From: Oscillospiraceae bacterium | GTDB taxonomy: Bacteria; Bacillota; Clostridia; Oscillospirales; Ruminococcaceae | Length of the DNA stretch: 12,476 nt | Direction: 5' to 3' | NCBI GenBank assembly: GCA_017528675.1 | Contig: JAFXOO010000331.1 | Coordinates: 1-12,476, forward strand | Shown: positions 6,772-12,476 of the stretch, one piece after another | Layout: each line of letters starts with the position of its first letter | Position numbering within the stretch: the first letter of the stretch is position 1 | Notes under the pieces: generated by a model | What the model was told of the DNA's origin: nothing | Seen by the model: the letters and a program-made list of their open reading frames with translations, nothing else | The model's database searches: none | Position numbers and translations under genes: made by a program

Positions 6772-7026
6772 CCAGCTTTTTTCAAAAAGCTGGTCAGGTC
6801 CAGGGCTGAAAGCCCTGGTCGCCGTCCGCATAAGCAGATGCCCAGCGAGGAACGAGCGCAGGCAGTCGCTTATACAGAGTAGACGGCGAAATCCCCTATG
6901 CTACGCTTTTTTAGGGGTGAATTTCCAAAACAGTCCGGTGGACTGTTTTGGAAAGAGGGGCACTTTTTTGCAAAAAAGTGCCCCTTCTTTCGCTTGATAA
7001 TGCTTTTCCTGCCGCCTGAAGGCGGC
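6772..7026. repeat. Array of closely packed hairpins
   Basis: No gene is seen between the esterase promoter and 7087. The stretch is filled with inverted repeats. They are: 6772-6793 (9-10 bp), 6800-6818 (8 bp, loop GAA), the palindromic element at 6822-6874, CCCCTA/TAGGGG (6893-6917), a perfect 15-bp stem at 6922-6954 (loop GGT), an uninterrupted 28-bp palindrome at 6957-6984, and GCCGCC/GGCGGC at 7011-7026. The open frame across 6599-6997 reads through these hairpins and is not believable as a gene. Confidence 0.8.
6822..6874 (-). repeat. Dispersed palindromic element, copy 2
   Basis: This is the inverted counterpart of the element at 17-69. The reverse complement shares AAGCGAC, GCGCTCG, CTCGCTGG and TCTGCTTATGC at the same spacing. 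Variable blocks change, but pairing is partly kept (here TGCC with GGCA, in the other copy CCAGCG with CGCTGG), which hints that the folded form matters. Confidence 0.7.
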
Positions 7027-7050
7027 AAAAACGGACTTTATTGAAAAGCT

Positions 7051-7078
7051 GAAATCCCCTGCCGCAGCAGGGGATTTC
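7051..7078 (-). terminator. Hairpin repeat copy B, after the coiled-coil/GrpE-like gene
   Basis: A perfect 12-bp stem (7051-7062 with 7067-7078, loop CGCA) begins 9 nt past the stop codon of the minus-strand gene. On the minus transcript it is followed by AGCTTTTC, a modest T-run. It repeats the hairpin at 6691-6717. Confidence 0.65.
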
Positions 7079-7086
7079 TTGTTCTG

Positions 7087-8961
7087 TTATGCATTTTCCT
7101 GATACGCAGCCAGCACCAGCGCCCGGATTTCGGGATATTCGCCGGTCTTGTCGAGAAAACCGCCGGACACAACCTCTTTGACCGTGTAGAGCGGATACTC
7201 CTCCGCATCCACCGGATAATCCTCTCCGGAGGCTTCAAGCGCCTCCATCGTTTCGGGATTGAGTACGGTGCCAATCTCCGGCACATAGCGCAGGAAGCCG
7301 AGTTTGTTGAGCGTTGCCTCAAATTTCTTGAGGAAGAACCGCACGCTTTTCCAGTATTCCTTGAATTCCGGCGTATCCTCGCCGGAACGGCTCTTGTAAT
7401 AGACCTGTGTTTCGAGACTGCGGAAGGCTTCGAGCAGATCCCGGAAGTCCGTTCCCTGCAAACGCCGGCTTGTTTCCACAACGGCATTGATGGCGCTGTT
7501 GGTCTGCTGCTCCAGCACCTTGCGCAGCTCCTCACAGGCTGCTGTGAGCGCATTGGAGGCATCCGCAGTGCTGTCCCGGAACGAGCGGTTGACCGTGTTG
7601 AGTGTGTTGACAAGCGATTCCTCAAAGGCAGCACGCCCTGCCACCATCTCCCGTACCTCCTCGCTGCGGACGGATGTCCCGTCAAAGCGGTAGCGGAAGC
7701 CTGTCTCGTGCTCCAGCTCCTCCAGGAGCCATGCCTTCTCGGCTTCGAGGGCGGCATCCGCCTCCTGCCGCAGTGCATCGTCCGGGGACTGCTCCATGCT
7801 CTCCCGCAGGTCATCGAGCTCCTGCCGGAGATCGAGCTTCTCCTGCTCCAGCGCCTTGATGCGCTTCTCTGCACGGGCAAGCTCTGCCTGGTTCTGCTTC
7901 TTGTCGTGCTTGCCGCCCTTCCGGGAGGTCTGCTCGTCCAGCGCCTTCTGAAGCCCTGCATTGAGCTGCCGCATATCCCGCAGGTCGGATTCGAGCATGT
8001 TGACCTGCAATTCCGCCTTTGCAAGAGCCGCCGCATCCGCCTTCTGATCGGGCTTCCGGGCAAGCTCTGCCTGGAGTTCGGCAACTTCCTGCGACAAGTC
8101 CTGCTTCTCCTGTTCGAGGACGTTAATGCGCCGCTCCATGCGGGAGCGCTCGGCGCTGTCCTGCTGCTCGGATGCCGCAGCAAGCTCCGCCTGGAGTTCG
8201 GCAACTTCCTGCGACAAATCCTGCTTCTCCTGTTCGAGGACATTGATGCGCCGCTCCATGCGGGAGCGCTCGGCATCGGGTGCGGCCGCAGCGGCATCCC
8301 GCTCCGCCTTCAGTGCTTCCAGCTCCCGCTCCACGTCGTGCTTTTCGAGGGTCAGGAAGGAAATCCGCTCCCGTTCCGACTGCAACTCCCGGACAGACTG
8401 CTGCAACTCGTCACGCTGTGCAGCCAGCGCCTTTGCCGCATCCCGGTCAGCACGGATGACGGCAAGCTCCTGCTGGAGCGCAAGCTTCTGCTGGATGAGG
8501 GAATCGAGCCTGACCTGTTCCTCGGAAATCGCCTGATCGAGGGAAGCGCCCGGCTTTTCGGGCTGCCCCTCAGGCGGCGCCAGATAGCGTGCATGGAGCT
8601 TGTTGAGCTGGTTGAGCAGAATGCCCACATGCTTTTCCGAGAAGGAAGGATGCGGCTTTTTTCCCGCCTTTTCGACAATTTCTCTCGACAGGTCGAGCGT
8701 CGCATTCGACAGCGAATCGAACAGGAAGAAATCCCAGAAATCAAGCAGCTCCGGGTCAATCATGCAGTGCGTCCGCAGAAGCTGTGAGAGCAGCGGAGTC
8801 ATGCCCTGCTCATACTCCCGGCGCAGCGCTTCAAGAATCGTCCGGAACGACGTGAGCGCCGTTTTCCGGAAGTATTCATGCGTATAGGCATATTGCTTGG
8901 ATTTTTCCCGGATGCGCTTCATTTCCGCCTTGTATACATCATAGGAATGTCTGCTGGTCAT
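7087..8961 (-). CDS. Long coiled-coil protein with GrpE-like C-terminal domain
   Basis: This is a 624-residue cytoplasmic protein. An N-terminal helical region (about 1-130) has no match I know. Residues about 145-425 are coiled coil with three related segments: two near-identical 40-residue units (about 230-309, each with ERSRMERRINVLEQEKQDL) and a diverged one (ARAEKRIKALEQEKLDL). After a second helical region (about 430-540), residues 542-624 resemble the GrpE beta head. That stretch has a helix, then VPEIGTVLNPETMEAL, where GrpE has FDP..HEA, then YTVKEVVSGGFLDKTGEYPEIRALVLAAY, where GrpE has the GY...R.LRPA.V strands. GrpE dimers work as nucleotide exchange factors on DnaK through a long coiled coil and this head. 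The gene starts 15 nt after the Hsp70-like gene, with GGAGG (8971-8975) beside that gene's stop, so the two are probably coupled. It is about three times the size of normal GrpE. Exchange activity is inferred. Confidence 0.8.
   Translation of the reverse strand: MTSRHSYDVYKAEMKRIREKSKQYAYTHEYFRKTALTSFRTILEALRREYEQGMTPLLSQLLRTHCMIDPELLDFWDFFLFDSLSNATLDLSREIVEKAGKKPHPSFSEKHVGILLNQLNKLHARYLAPPEGQPEKPGASLDQAISEEQVRLDSLIQQKLALQQELAVIRADRDAAKALAAQRDELQQSVRELQSERERISFLTLEKHDVERELEALKAERDAAAAAPDAERSRMERRINVLEQEKQDLSQEVAELQAELAAASEQQDSAERSRMERRINVLEQEKQDLSQEVAELQAELARKPDQKADAAALAKAELQVNMLESDLRDMRQLNAGLQKALDEQTSRKGGKHDKKQNQAELARAEKRIKALEQEKLDLRQELDDLRESMEQSPDDALRQEADAALEAEKAWLLEELEHETGFRYRFDGTSVRSEEVREMVAGRAAFEESLVNTLNTVNRSFRDSTADASNALTAACEELRKVLEQQTNSAINAVVETSRRLQGTDFRDLLEAFRSLETQVYYKSRSGEDTPEFKEYWKSVRFFLKKFEATLNKLGFLRYVPEIGTVLNPETMEALEASGEDYPVDAEEYPLYTVKEVVSGGFLDKTGEYPEIRALVLAAYQENA
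8061..8274 (-). repeat. Tandem 120-bp duplication within the coiled-coil gene
   Basis: Positions 8061-8154 and 8181-8274 are the same with about four differences in 94 bp, at a period of 120 bp (40 codons). The encoded 32-residue stretch is identical in both copies. This is a recent lengthening of the coiled coil, and 40 residues keeps the reading frame. Confidence 0.92.
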
Positions 8962-8976
8962 CGGTCGTGTCCTCCA

Positions 8977-10527
8977 TTACTTGCGCTTGATGGAAACGGT
9001 ATCCTCGACGGAAACCCCGTTGATATGATCGACAGCCCGCATGGAGAGCAGCTCAGCCTCAGAGAGGGTCAGTGTCTCGATGGTTTCGGTGTGTACGGGG
9101 ATCTCCCGCTCATTGCTGCGGGTCAGGGCAATGGACATGATCTCCCGTCCTTCCTTTTCGGGCACCAGCTCATCCTTGTCCGCATAGGTATCCAGCTCAA
9201 ACACAGTGAACACGGATTCAAGCTGGTTGAGCCGGCGTGTATAGGAGAACGTTTCGGCGGAGTAGGGAAGCTGTACGCCTCTCGGAATCAGGATGCAGAT
9301 GCGGAACTCTCCGAGTGCGTCATAGAAGTACCGGATGCCATAGGCATGGGAAGAAATGAGCTTGATATGCTGCTTTTTTTCAGGTGCAGCATTCTGCCCC
9401 TCAGCCGGAGTCTGGCGGAGCCAGTCGGCATAGCGTGCAGCGCCGTTGGCAATGGCGTGGGCAGGGTTGATGCTGCGCACATCCACATCCGGGAACTGCT
9501 CCGCAATGGTGGCAAGCACCTGGGGCATGATCGAGCTGCCGCCGGTGAGGATGATATGGTCGGGCTTTTTCCCCTTCTGGCGGTCGGTGAGCGCCCGCAT
9601 TTTCCTGATCGCACGGTCAATCAGGGGACGGGTCATCTCCTCGAACTGCGCTCGTGTCAGTTCGCCTTCCACCACATTCCCCCGCAGCTCCAGCGACCAG
9701 TAGCAGATATCGGTCTCGGAAAGCTCCTCCTTGATGCTGCGTGCCTCACGGCGGAAATAGGCCTCATTCTGGGGGGTAAGCTCCTCATCGGGGAACTCGT
9801 TCCGGTACTGTTCGATGAGCCATTTGGCAACCGCCTCGTCCCAGTCATCGCCGCCGAGTGCAGGGTCGCCCTCCTGGTCGAGCACCTCATACGGCACCTT
9901 TGTTTCGTCATCATTCGACCGCACCCAGGCAGCATCGAAGGTACCGCCGCCGAGGTCAAAGACGAGGATGTCCTCGTTCTTCTTATTGCGGGCGCCGAAG
10001 TATTCCACCGCCGCCGCAACCGGCTCCGGGAACATCGTGCGCACGGTGATGTGGGTGCCGTTGGGCATCTCAATGGAGGAGACAGCCTCCTGGATGAGGT
10101 TCTTCTGCGGCTCCGAGAAGCCGACAGGCACGGTGACAACGGCCTCAATCCGGAAGTCCTCCGCAAAGTCAATCTGGTAATTCTCCTTTGCCACCTTGAC
10201 CGCATCGAGCACAAGATGCCGGATGATTTCGGCAATGACATCCTTGACGGTATACGAACGGTCACCCGCCTTCAGAATCACGCCTTTCTCATTCAGGCGG
10301 CGCTTGACAGAGGTGACGACGCTGGCAGCGGTGCGGGAGTTTTCGAGCTTGCGCATGGCAATGCGGCCGAAGGCCTTCTGCTTGCCGTCATCGAAAAAGA
10401 CAGACGGGATGGCATAGGTCTCCGTCACCGGAATCAGGGAGCGGATCTCATCGCCCTCCAGATAGCTGCAAAAGCTGAAGGTGGTTCCGAAATCAATACC
10501 GATCGACAGGGTTTTCTTAGGTTCCAT
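8977..10527 (-). CDS. Divergent Hsp70/DnaK-family ATPase without helical lid
   Basis: This is a 516-residue cytoplasmic Hsp70-type protein. The start is supported by AAAGGAG (10535-10541) with a 7-nt gap. The nucleotide-binding domain (about 1-370) shows the family motifs in order: phosphate 1 GIDFGTT (10-16), the lysine in SVKRRL (K75), AVVTVPVGFSEPQ (129-141), EPVAAAVEY (168-176), phosphate 2 DLGGGTFD (191-198), GGDDWD (225-230), and adenosine motif ILTGGSSIMP (326-335) with NPAHAIANGAA (354-364). The usual hydrophobic linker is not seen; an Ala/Gln/Lys stretch leads to IKLISSHAYGIRY. The remaining ~130 residues could form a beta substrate domain, but there is no room for the helical lid of the ~610-640-residue DnaK. 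It is therefore unlikely to be the housekeeping DnaK. It has its own promoter and is coupled to the GrpE-like gene downstream. Substrate and partner are unknown. Confidence 0.93.
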   Translation of the reverse strand: MEPKKTLSIGIDFGTTFSFCSYLEGDEIRSLIPVTETYAIPSVFFDDGKQKAFGRIAMRKLENSRTAASVVTSVKRRLNEKGVILKAGDRSYTVKDVIAEIIRHLVLDAVKVAKENYQIDFAEDFRIEAVVTVPVGFSEPQKNLIQEAVSSIEMPNGTHITVRTMFPEPVAAAVEYFGARNKKNEDILVFDLGGGTFDAAWVRSNDDETKVPYEVLDQEGDPALGGDDWDEAVAKWLIEQYRNEFPDEELTPQNEAYFRREARSIKEELSETDICYWSLELRGNVVEGELTRAQFEEMTRPLIDRAIRKMRALTDRQKGKKPDHIILTGGSSIMPQVLATIAEQFPDVDVRSINPAHAIANGAARYADWLRQTPAEGQNAAPEKKQHIKLISSHAYGIRYFYDALGEFRICILIPRGVQLPYSAETFSYTRRLNQLESVFTVFELDTYADKDELVPEKEGREIMSIALTRSNEREIPVHTETIETLTLSEAELLSMRAVDHINGVSVEDTVSIKRK

Positions 10528-10665
10528 GGTTGTTCTCCTTTGGCTCTATAAAGTCTGCCGGGAATAGACCGGCGAGGGGTAACAAATGAACGGCGGACGG
10601 CCGCTGCGCAAGCGGTTGCGGGCACATTTCCGCACGCTACCACCACATTTGCAACAGTCAATTCC

Positions 10666-10694
10666 ATTTTACCACATTCCCCCCCAAAAGTCAA
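10666..10694 (-). promoter_or_regulatory. Promoter of the Hsp70-like gene
   Basis: On the minus strand, TTGACT (10689-10694) and TAAAAT (10666-10671) are exactly 17 nt apart. The leader would be about 130 nt, with a CCGCT/AGCGG hairpin. The CIRCE operator (TTAGCACTC-N9-GAGTGCTAA), used by HrcA to control dnaK-type operons, is not seen. Confidence 0.75.
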
Positions 10695-10699
10695 GCCAG

Positions 10700-11290
10700 G
10701 CCCGGAGCCCCCGCTGGCGATTTGCTTCGAGGATTACGGTGCACTGCTTTGCCGCCCGCTTGCTCCCAATGCTTCGCAAAGGTCGCAAAGCTGAGCAATT
10801 TAGCACATCGCCGCCCTACGGCGGCTCCTGCGCAGTTTTCTGGGGTTTCGCTGGACGGTGCAGCGTATTTTCTTTCCACCGCCAAACCCGCAGCGAGCGA
10901 AGCGATGCTGCCCAATCCTGCGGCGAGCGAGCGATGCTGCCCCAAACCCCCCGTGGGGAGCGAGCGCAGCGATGCGACAAGCCGACCCTCATCTGTTAGG
11001 CTGCCCATGCCCCGAACCGCACCCGGTACCATCTATTCCGCCGCCGCTCCGCAAGGAGCGGTCGCAGCGGAAGCTGGTTTACCAAAAATCAGGATGCCCA
11101 AAAGCAGGTGCAGGGTGCAACCCTGCCGCCGGGGAGTCCAGAGGGCGGCGGCGTTGCCGCCCTCTGGGCAGGGGGAGCGGTGCACCCGCTCCAAAAATAG
11201 CCCTGTGCAGGGGGCTGCAAGCCCCCCAAAAAAGCCCCGGCACCGCCCGTCCGGGCAGCAGGGGGGCTGCAAGCCCCCAAAAACCGCCCC
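10700..11290. repeat. GC-rich gene-free hairpin and repeat array between the Hsp70-like and TerB-like genes
   Basis: No believable gene lies here; the open frames across it on both strands are low-complexity and read through hairpins. A 20-24-bp unit built on AGCGAGCG-AGCGATGC occurs three times (10890-10913, 10920-10943, 10956-10977). Perfect stems lie at 10810-10825, 11044-11061, 11110-11126, 11138-11167 (12 bp), 11174-11192, 11210-11226 and 11262-11278. Several share a GCA loop, and the last two are direct copies of GGGGGCTGCAAGCCCCC followed by A. This is reminiscent of the array at 6691-7078 but G+C-richer. Confidence 0.8.
11228..11256 (-). terminator. Possible terminator of the TerB-like gene
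   Basis: On the minus transcript a CCCGG/CCGGG-type stem (11236-11240 with 11251-11255, one bulged base if extended) is followed by six T (A-run 11228-11233). It is short and lies among other hairpins, so it is only a candidate. If it works, the Hsp70-like gene depends on its own promoter. Confidence 0.4.
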
Positions 11291-11293
11291 GCC

Positions 11294-11758
11294 CTACTCC
11301 ACCAATTCCCGCAGCTTAGCGATTTCGAGGCGTTCCTCCTTCGTGACAAAGCCATCGCTGAGCGACATAATCGTGCAGGAGAGGGAGACTAATTCCCGGA
11401 AAGCGCCGGCAAGGCGGGGATTGATGCCGTGCAGGAGCTTTACGCTGTCGGTGATGGATTTCTCGGCGGAGCGGCTGCGAAGGCGGTCTTCAAGCCCTTC
11501 AAGCGCCTGGTCGAGCTCCGGCCGGGTGTAGGTAAAGCCGAAGAACTCATTGAGGTAGTCCACTTCCTTTTGCGCAACCCAGCCGTCAGCAGTGATGATG
11601 CGCAGAATCAGGATGAGCAGCTCCCGGGTATAATAAGCGCCCATATCACCGAGATTCTGTGTACTCCAGTTGCCCTCCTCCTGAACGGCATCGCAGCCGA
11701 TGAGGAAGCGCTCGTATTTGAGCTTGAAGCTTTCGGCATATTCCTGGATGGTATGCAT
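11294..11758 (-). CDS. TerB-like helical protein linked to the Hsp70 module
   Basis: This is a 154-residue cytoplasmic, all-helical protein. The open frame extends to 11821, but the ATG at 11758 is preceded by GGAGG (11768-11772) at 9 nt and lies after the promoter, so I use it. Two acidic helix-turn motifs stand out: RIITADGWVAQKEVDYLNEFF and, near the end, IMSLSDGFVTKEERLEIAKL. A pair of [AS]DG-x(4)-E motifs is the mark of the TerB fold (TerB of tellurite operons and the N-terminal part of the DnaJ-like co-chaperone DjlA). No J-domain or HPD motif is present. The neighbouring Hsp70-like and GrpE-like genes run the same way, which suggests a co-chaperone or scaffold role, but 766 nt separate them. 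Tellurite resistance is not implied. Confidence 0.75.
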   Translation of the reverse strand: MHTIQEYAESFKLKYERFLIGCDAVQEEGNWSTQNLGDMGAYYTRELLILILRIITADGWVAQKEVDYLNEFFGFTYTRPELDQALEGLEDRLRSRSAEKSITDSVKLLHGINPRLAGAFRELVSLSCTIMSLSDGFVTKEERLEIAKLRELVE

Positions 11759-11839
11759 AGACAATCGCCTCCGATAGCAGGCAGTGCCGGCGCAGTTTTG
11801 CAGGCATTCCGGGGTCAGCACGCCTTAGATTCTGCTATC

Positions 11840-11869
11840 ATTATAGCATAATCTGCCGGCATGTGTCAA
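11840..11869 (-). promoter_or_regulatory. Promoter of the TerB-like gene
   Basis: On the minus strand a perfect TTGACA (11864-11869) and perfect TATAAT (11840-11845) are spaced by 18 nt, with TGC before the -10 (extended -10). The -35 box overlaps the stop codon of the upstream gene (11866-11868). Confidence 0.9.
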
Positions 11870-12476
11870 CAATCTCCGGGAGTTTCCTCATCCTCCCGGA
11901 ACCGGTTCACAACGGAGAGGTAGTCCTCCATCGTGTCAATGCCTGTATCCGCTACAGGAGTCGGGTGGAGCTTGCGCTGTGCTTCCCAGTGTTTCACAGC
12001 AAAATACCAGTCACCGCTGCGCTGCCGTTCCTGGTTATAAGCCAGAAAATGCGCTGCCTCTGTCTCATTCCAATGATAGCCGAGCGACTGCGCCAGCCGC
12101 ATTGCCTCCTGAACCGAAAAAACCTGCGCTTGTGGTGTGGTGTGTGTGTGCTTGGGCGCAGCCTGCACAGACTCAGGAACACAATCACACACACTCACAG
12201 TATCAGTATCATTCACAGTATCACTATCACTATCAGTAACAGTATCAGTTTCAGTTTCAGTATCAGTATCAGTATCATGCAGCTTTTGCTGGCAATTGGC
12301 AGCTTTGGCTTTTCCGCCCCTGCGGGCAGCGTTTCTGCGCTTCTCGCAGATCTCCTCATATCTGACGGCATCCCGTTTCATCTGGGCGATGATGATGCTG
12401 TAGAGCATCTGGAGCATGCCGTCGTCGAAGCAGCCTTCCTCGCCGGTGCGGGCGAATGCGAGCATAGCCTTGAACA
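11866..12476 (-). CDS. DUF6291/phage-replication-like protein, N-terminus beyond window
   Basis: This gene is partial: the frame is open to the window edge (FKAMLAFARTGEEG...), so its start lies beyond 12476 and the Met at 12465 is probably internal. The N-terminal part ends in a helix, IAQMKRDAVRYEEICEKRRNAARRGGKAKA, typical of small Firmicute proteins annotated DUF6291, often in prophage or plasmid replication regions. A Thr/Asp/Glu/Val-rich linker follows (coded at about 12198-12290). The C-terminal part, EAMRLAQSLGYHWNETEAAHFLAYNQERQRSGDWYFAVKHWEA, resembles the closing motif (FxxYNxxxxW...AVxxW) of DnaD-like phage replication proteins. Both likenesses are from memory. The role is unknown; the gene may mark mobile or domesticated phage DNA to the right. 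No terminator is seen before the next promoter. Confidence 0.65.
   Translation of the reverse strand, partial: FKAMLAFARTGEEGCFDDGMLQMLYSIIIAQMKRDAVRYEEICEKRRNAARRGGKAKAANCQQKLHDTDTDTETETDTVTDSDSDTVNDTDTVSVCDCVPESVQAAPKHTHTTPQAQVFSVQEAMRLAQSLGYHWNETEAAHFLAYNQERQRSGDWYFAVKHWEAQRKLHPTPVADTGIDTMEDYLSVVNRFREDEETPGDC
12198..12277 (+). repeat. Degenerate hexanucleotide repeat (AGTATC/AGTTTC type)
   Basis: Units of the form AGTATC, with variants such as AGTTTC, CACTATC and AGTAAC, recur over about 80 bp. On the minus strand they encode alternating Asp/Thr (with Glu, Ser and Val) in the linker of the partial gene. The repeat length of six keeps the frame. Confidence 0.85.

Noticed and set aside
6599..6997. 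132-codon + strand open frame
   Set aside because: It starts inside the esterase promoter region and reads through the hairpin array, so it is not credible as a protein.
8878..10551. 557-codon + strand open frame
   Set aside because: It lies opposite the Hsp70-like gene, whose motifs, ribosome site and promoter are clear. The + frame has no recognisable domain and arises from G+C-biased codons on the other strand.
10722..11531. 269-codon + strand open frame
   Set aside because: It runs through tandem repeats and perfect hairpins and then antisense to the TerB-like gene. Composition is low-complexity, with no ribosome site of note.
11294..11758. Tellurite resistance gene
   Set aside because: The TerB fold also occurs in co-chaperones and many other settings. 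No other ter genes are present, and the neighbours are chaperone-like.
12120..12290. CRISPR-like repeat array
   Set aside because: The repeats are short degenerate hexamers in coding frame without spacers of uniform size.

Overview
The window looks like chromosomal DNA of a Gram-positive gut or rumen Firmicute of the Ruminococcus type (Oscillospiraceae). The case rests on a secreted protein ending in an X-module/dockerin-like region, followed directly by a small secreted cohesin-like protein with a C-terminal wall-sorting signal. That pairing is known from cellulosome-forming ruminococci, where CttA and ScaE are neighbours. The species cannot be fixed from the sequence alone.

Left part (1-5672), read on the + strand. 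A hairpin-rich non-coding stretch (1-190) comes first. Next is a membrane-anchored HtrA/DegP-type serine protease with one PDZ domain (330-1823) and a terminator-like hairpin. A strong promoter (TTGACA-N17-TAAAAT) and a leader of about 160 nt precede the 746-residue dockerin protein (2262-4502). After 117 nt containing a hairpin without a U-tract comes the 315-residue cohesin-like anchor protein (4620-5567), closed by a clear terminator. The likely reading is a surface attachment pair: the anchor protein is linked to peptidoglycan by sortase and its cohesin holds the dockerin protein, whose N-terminal half I do not recognise. The HtrA protease could serve quality control of exported proteins, but it has its own transcription unit.

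Middle (5673-7086). A convergent minus-strand alpha/beta hydrolase (esterase type) has its own promoter and terminator. It is followed by a gene-free array of hairpins (6691-7078). This array includes a copy of a ~53-bp palindromic element that also lies at 17-69 in the opposite orientation.

Right part (7087-11869), minus strand. This holds an unusual Hsp70 machine. A TerB-like protein (11294-11758) is followed, after a 766-nt GC-rich hairpin array, by a divergent Hsp70/DnaK-like ATPase without the usual linker or helical lid (8977-10527). That gene is tightly coupled to a 624-residue coiled-coil protein whose C-terminus resembles the GrpE head (7087-8961). No J-domain protein (HPD motif) is seen. 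This module is the best candidate here for an undescribed system. The right edge carries a partial DUF6291/phage-replication-like gene (11866 to beyond 12476) whose stop codon lies inside the -35 box of the TerB gene promoter.

Most other long open frames are antisense or out-of-frame shadows of these genes. No rRNA, tRNA, CRISPR array or transposase was seen.
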